Both the position numbers and the translations under genes were made by a program. Below, piece after piece: positions 6,502-8,257 of a stretch of DNA of 8,257 nt (within the stretch, counting starts at the first letter, position 1; the number at the start of each line of letters is the position of its first letter). Origin of the DNA: an uncultured Prevotella sp. (lineage in GTDB: Bacteria; Bacteroidota; Bacteroidia; Bacteroidales; Bacteroidaceae). The notes beneath the pieces are model-generated. The model was not told the DNA's origin. It worked only from the letters and a program-made list of their open reading frames with translations, and made no database searches. The stretch is taken from contig OMVH01000084.1 of the NCBI GenBank assembly GCA_900314365.1, positions 1 through 8,257 on the forward strand, in the 5' to 3' direction.

Positions 6502-7869
6502 ATGAAAACAATATGTTTATATTTTGAGATACACCAGATTATCCATCTGAAGCGGTATCGCTTTTTCGATATCGGTACCGACCATTATTACTACGACGAC
6601 TACGAGAATGAGCACAGCATCTCCGACATAGCCGAACGATCCTATATGCCTGCTCTAAGCACGCTCCTCGACATGATAAAGGCCAATGACGGCTTCTTCA
6701 AAGTGGCTTTCTCTCTTTCCGGAGTGGGAATGGAGCAACTTGAGGTGCATGCACCGCAGGTATTGGAGAAGTTGCAGGAGCTTAACGACACCGGTTGCGT
6801 GGAGTTCCTTGCAGAGCCTTACTCTCACGGTCTGTCTTCGCTTGTCAATGAGGAATGCTTTGCCTCTGAGGTGAAGCGACAGATGCAGAAGATAAAAGAG
6901 TATTTCGGCAGAACTCCGCAGATACTTCGCAATTCCGGACTCATCTATAGCGATGACATCGGTCTGCAAGCCTCGCAGCTCGGTTTCAAGGGGATGCTTA
7001 CTGAGGGGGCTAAGCATGTTCTCGGATGGAAGTCACCCCATTATATCTACAGTAGTGCCCTGGCACCTAACCTGAAGCTACTTTTGCGCGACATCAATCT
7101 GAGCGATGACATTTCACTTCGGTTCAACAATAAAGAATGGTCTGGTTATCCACTCTTTGCCGACAACTTCATCAAGGAGATGGCTGACCAACCGCAGGAA
7201 GAAAAGTTCTATGGCATCTTTATGAACCTGAATGCCATAGGAATAGAACAGCCGCTCTCAAGCAATATCCTTGAATTCATCAAGGCCCTTCCAGCCTGTG
7301 CCAAGGAGAAGGACATCCATTTTGCCACGCCTTCCGAAGTTTGCGCCCAAATGCCCAGTGTGGGAGAACTCGACGTACCCGACACGCTGTCTTGGATGGA
7401 CGAGGAGCGCGACATTTCCACTTGGCTCGGAAACCCCATGCAGCGCGAGGCCTTCAACAAACTTTATAGTGTGGCCGACCGTGTAAGAATAGCCGACGAC
7501 CCACGCATCAATCAGGACTGGGACTATCTCCAAGCCTCCAACAATTTCCGTTTCATGTCAACGAAGCCTTCGCATGTGGGCATCGACCGCGGCATCTACA
7601 GCAGTCCCTTCGACGCTTTCACCAACTACATGAACATTCTCGGCGATTTCCTGAGTCGTGTGAACAGTCTTTATCCTGAGGATATCGACAATGAGGAGCT
7701 CAATTCACTGCTGACCACCATCCGCAACCAAGAGGAAGAAATCGACATCAAAGAGAAAGAAATCAGTCGTCTGCAGACAAAGATTGAAAAGATAGAAGCC
7801 GCCGAAAGCAAGCTTCGCGACAAGATTGATCAAAAGAAGCCCCGCTCGAAGAAGTCAGAAGAAGTTTGA
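6502..7869 (+). CDS. GH57 alpha-amylase-like protein, apparently lacking both catalytic residues
   Basis: The 455-residue protein resembles the GH57 alpha-amylase branch along most of its length. Visible conserved regions are FEIHQI (8-13), FSLSGVGMEQLE (70-81), VEFLAEPYSHGL (100-111), LRNSGLIYSDDIG (142-154), LTEGAKHVLGWKSP (166-179), FMNLNAIGIEQ (240-250), and the C-terminal helical part with STWLGNPMQ (306-314) and SPFDAFTNYMNILGDF (368-383). In active members, as I know the family, the fourth region reads RNTELIY with a nucleophilic Glu, here Gly146 (GGA). The sixth reads FMDYETFGEHQ with an acid/base Asp, here Asn242 (AAC). Residues about 398-447 form a charged coiled coil ending in a basic tail. 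There is no signal peptide. It is the last gene of the glycogen operon. I infer a non-hydrolytic partner or glucan-binding protein; a retained transferase activity by other residues is not excluded. Confidence 0.9.
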   Translation: MKTICLYFEIHQIIHLKRYRFFDIGTDHYYYDDYENEHSISDIAERSYMPALSTLLDMIKANDGFFKVAFSLSGVGMEQLEVHAPQVLEKLQELNDTGCVEFLAEPYSHGLSSLVNEECFASEVKRQMQKIKEYFGRTPQILRNSGLIYSDDIGLQASQLGFKGMLTEGAKHVLGWKSPHYIYSSALAPNLKLLLRDINLSDDISLRFNNKEWSGYPLFADNFIKEMADQPQEEKFYGIFMNLNAIGIEQPLSSNILEFIKALPACAKEKDIHFATPSEVCAQMPSVGELDVPDTLSWMDEERDISTWLGNPMQREAFNKLYSVADRVRIADDPRINQDWDYLQASNNFRFMSTKPSHVGIDRGIYSSPFDAFTNYMNILGDFLSRVNSLYPEDIDNEELNSLLTTIRNQEEEIDIKEKEISRLQTKIEKIEAAESKLRDKIDQKKPRSKKSEEV

Positions 7870-7909
7870 TAACACGCCGCATTCATAACGCTAAACGCAT
7901 ACTGATTAA

Positions 7910-7950
7910 AGGCCCGGCTAAGGAAAAGCTTCCTTAGTCGGGCCTCTATT
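7910..7950 (+). terminator. Terminator of the glycogen operon
   Basis: AGGCCCGGCTAAGGAA (7910-7925) pairs with TTCCTTAGTCGGGCCT (7930-7945) over 16 bp with a 4-base loop. The only non-Watson-Crick pair is G7917-T7938, a G-U wobble in plus-strand RNA, which supports this orientation. It begins 41 bases after the GH57-like stop codon. The following T-run is weak (CTATTT), so termination may be incomplete or processing-related. Confidence 0.8.
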
Positions 7951-8028
7951 TGGACGCATCGGATAAACCCAGTGTTTGGATGAGAACACAAAGACACCAT
8001 TATTATATACAAAAACAAATGAAACCCT

Positions 8029-8149
8029 TGCTGTGACACAAGGGCTGCACCCTTGTTTCTTCTCCGGTGCCGGCGTGCTCCGAAGCAATCTTCGGCAAGA
8101 CGGCATCGGAGAAGAAACAGCCTTCGTTCCTCAGGCTTGCATCACAGCA
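8029..8149 (+). other. Compact structured element, possible non-coding RNA or dispersed repeat
   Basis: Inverted repeats nest into a four-way junction. P1: TGCTGTGA 8029-8036 with TCACAGCA 8142-8149. P2: ACAAGGG 8038-8044 with CCCTTGT 8050-8056, 5-base loop. P3: GTTTCTTCTCCGGTGCCG 8055-8072 with CGGCATCGGAGAAGAAAC 8101-8118, 18 bp with one G-U pair (G8067-T8106), capped after an internal loop by P3b CCGAAG 8080-8085 with CTTCGG 8090-8095 (loop CAAT). P4: AGCCT 8119-8123 with AGGCT 8133-8137, 9-base loop. The junction has almost no free bases: one between P1 and P2, none between P3 and P4, four between P4 and P1. P2 and P3 compete for two bases. The single wobble is a G-U only in plus-strand RNA. 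I recognise no known RNA family. No promoter or T-run is attached. Confidence 0.5.
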
Positions 8150-8209
8150 TGAAAAACCACACTTCGATTAAAGACCTGCTGCCGTGACGAAGGAAGTGAG
8201 CTACAGGCA

Positions 8210-8257
8210 ATGGCTGATTTCTGTAACTTTTGTGGAAACTGCTTGCCAATGGCCTCA
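8210..8257 (+). CDS. Possible start of a Cys-rich reading frame, cut by the window end
   Basis: ATG at 8210 opens 16 codons (MADFCNFCGNCLPMAS) that run to the last base of the window without a stop. Three Cys in CxxCxxC spacing hint at a metal-binding start. An AAGGAAG stretch at 8190-8196 could serve as a ribosome-binding site, 13 bases before the ATG, but Bacteroidetes rarely rely on such sites. No promoter is seen. The sequence is far too short to separate a gene from a chance frame, and I do not recognise the protein. Confidence 0.2.
   Translation, partial: MADFCNFCGNCLPMAS

Larger units (their letters stand above)
7951..8257. other. Mostly non-coding stretch after the glycogen operon
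   Basis: No convincing gene is present in these 307 bases. The first part (7951-8028) is AT-rich with only a weak 5-bp hairpin (GTGTT 7972-7976 with AACAC 7985-7989). The middle (8029-8149) is the structured element described separately. The last part (8150-8257) holds a 12-codon frame at 8149-8187 and a Cys-rich open frame from 8210. No full TTTG-N19-TAnnTTTG promoter was found on the plus strand. Nested inverted repeats plus non-conserved short frames on both strands would also fit a dispersed intergenic repeat. Confidence 0.6.

Noticed and set aside
7989..8019. A promoter-like pair on the minus strand (TTTG, 19 bases, TGTCTTTG).
   Set aside because: The strongly conserved A of TAnnTTTG is replaced by G, and the transcript would lead straight into the terminator hairpin and antisense to the GH57-like gene.
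7830..8106. Two overlapping minus-strand frames of 62 and 69 codons past the GH57-like gene.
   Set aside because: They run through the operon terminator and into the structured element and look like translated non-coding DNA. Similar short frames would appear in every copy if the region is a dispersed repeat.
8029..8149. Reading the structured element as a retron msr-msd, tmRNA, RNase P RNA, SRP RNA or integron attC site.
   Set aside because: No reverse transcriptase is in the window, and none of the conserved core sequences of these RNAs or the attC boxes could be found.

Overview
The window looks like a chromosomal segment from a member of the Bacteroidales, most likely a Prevotella-like species. 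The grounds are: promoter-like sequences of the Bacteroidetes form TTTG-N19/20-TAnnTTTG; gene starts that mostly lack Shine-Dalgarno sequences; protein sequences that resemble Bacteroides/Prevotella orthologues as I remember them; and the gene order glycogen debranching enzyme, GT4 glycosyltransferase, GH57 protein. The genus is inferred, not proven. The six complete genes look like ordinary chromosomal genes, and I see no phage, transposase, CRISPR, rRNA or tRNA signal.

Layout. Positions 1-83 are the 3' end of a glyceraldehyde-3-phosphate dehydrogenase gene, followed by a strong hairpin terminator (114-147). After a short intergenic stretch with a promoter directly against the start codon comes miaA (tRNA dimethylallyltransferase, 341-1315). 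Its end overlaps a YegS/diacylglycerol-kinase-like gene (1302-2237) by 14 bases. A Crp/Fnr-family regulator lies on the minus strand (2255-2980) and converges on the kinase gene. It is divergent from a three-gene alpha-glucan operon: glycogen debranching enzyme (3202-5145), GT4 glycogen-synthase-like glycosyltransferase (5165-6433) and a GH57 alpha-amylase-like protein (6502-7869). A 16-bp hairpin terminator (7910-7950) closes the operon. The last ~300 bases are mostly non-coding and hold an unusually compact, nested set of inverted repeats (8029-8149) that can fold as a four-way junction. A dubious Cys-rich reading frame runs off the window end.

How the genes may work together. The debranching enzyme and GT4 enzyme are expected to act on intracellular glycogen. 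The third gene product keeps the GH57 fold signatures, but both catalytic carboxylates appear to be replaced (Glu to Gly at residue 146, Asp to Asn at residue 242). It also carries a charged coiled-coil tail, so it may be a non-catalytic glucan-binding or scaffolding partner. The divergent Crp/Fnr regulator lacks the cAMP-contact residues of E. coli CRP and is a natural candidate regulator of the operon. A CRP-like dyad lies between the predicted operon promoter and the gene starts. The lipid-kinase-like protein also has substitutions in its most conserved motifs.

The observations I would follow first are the GH57 pseudoenzyme, the structured element at 8029-8149, and the altered active-site motifs of the lipid-kinase-like protein.
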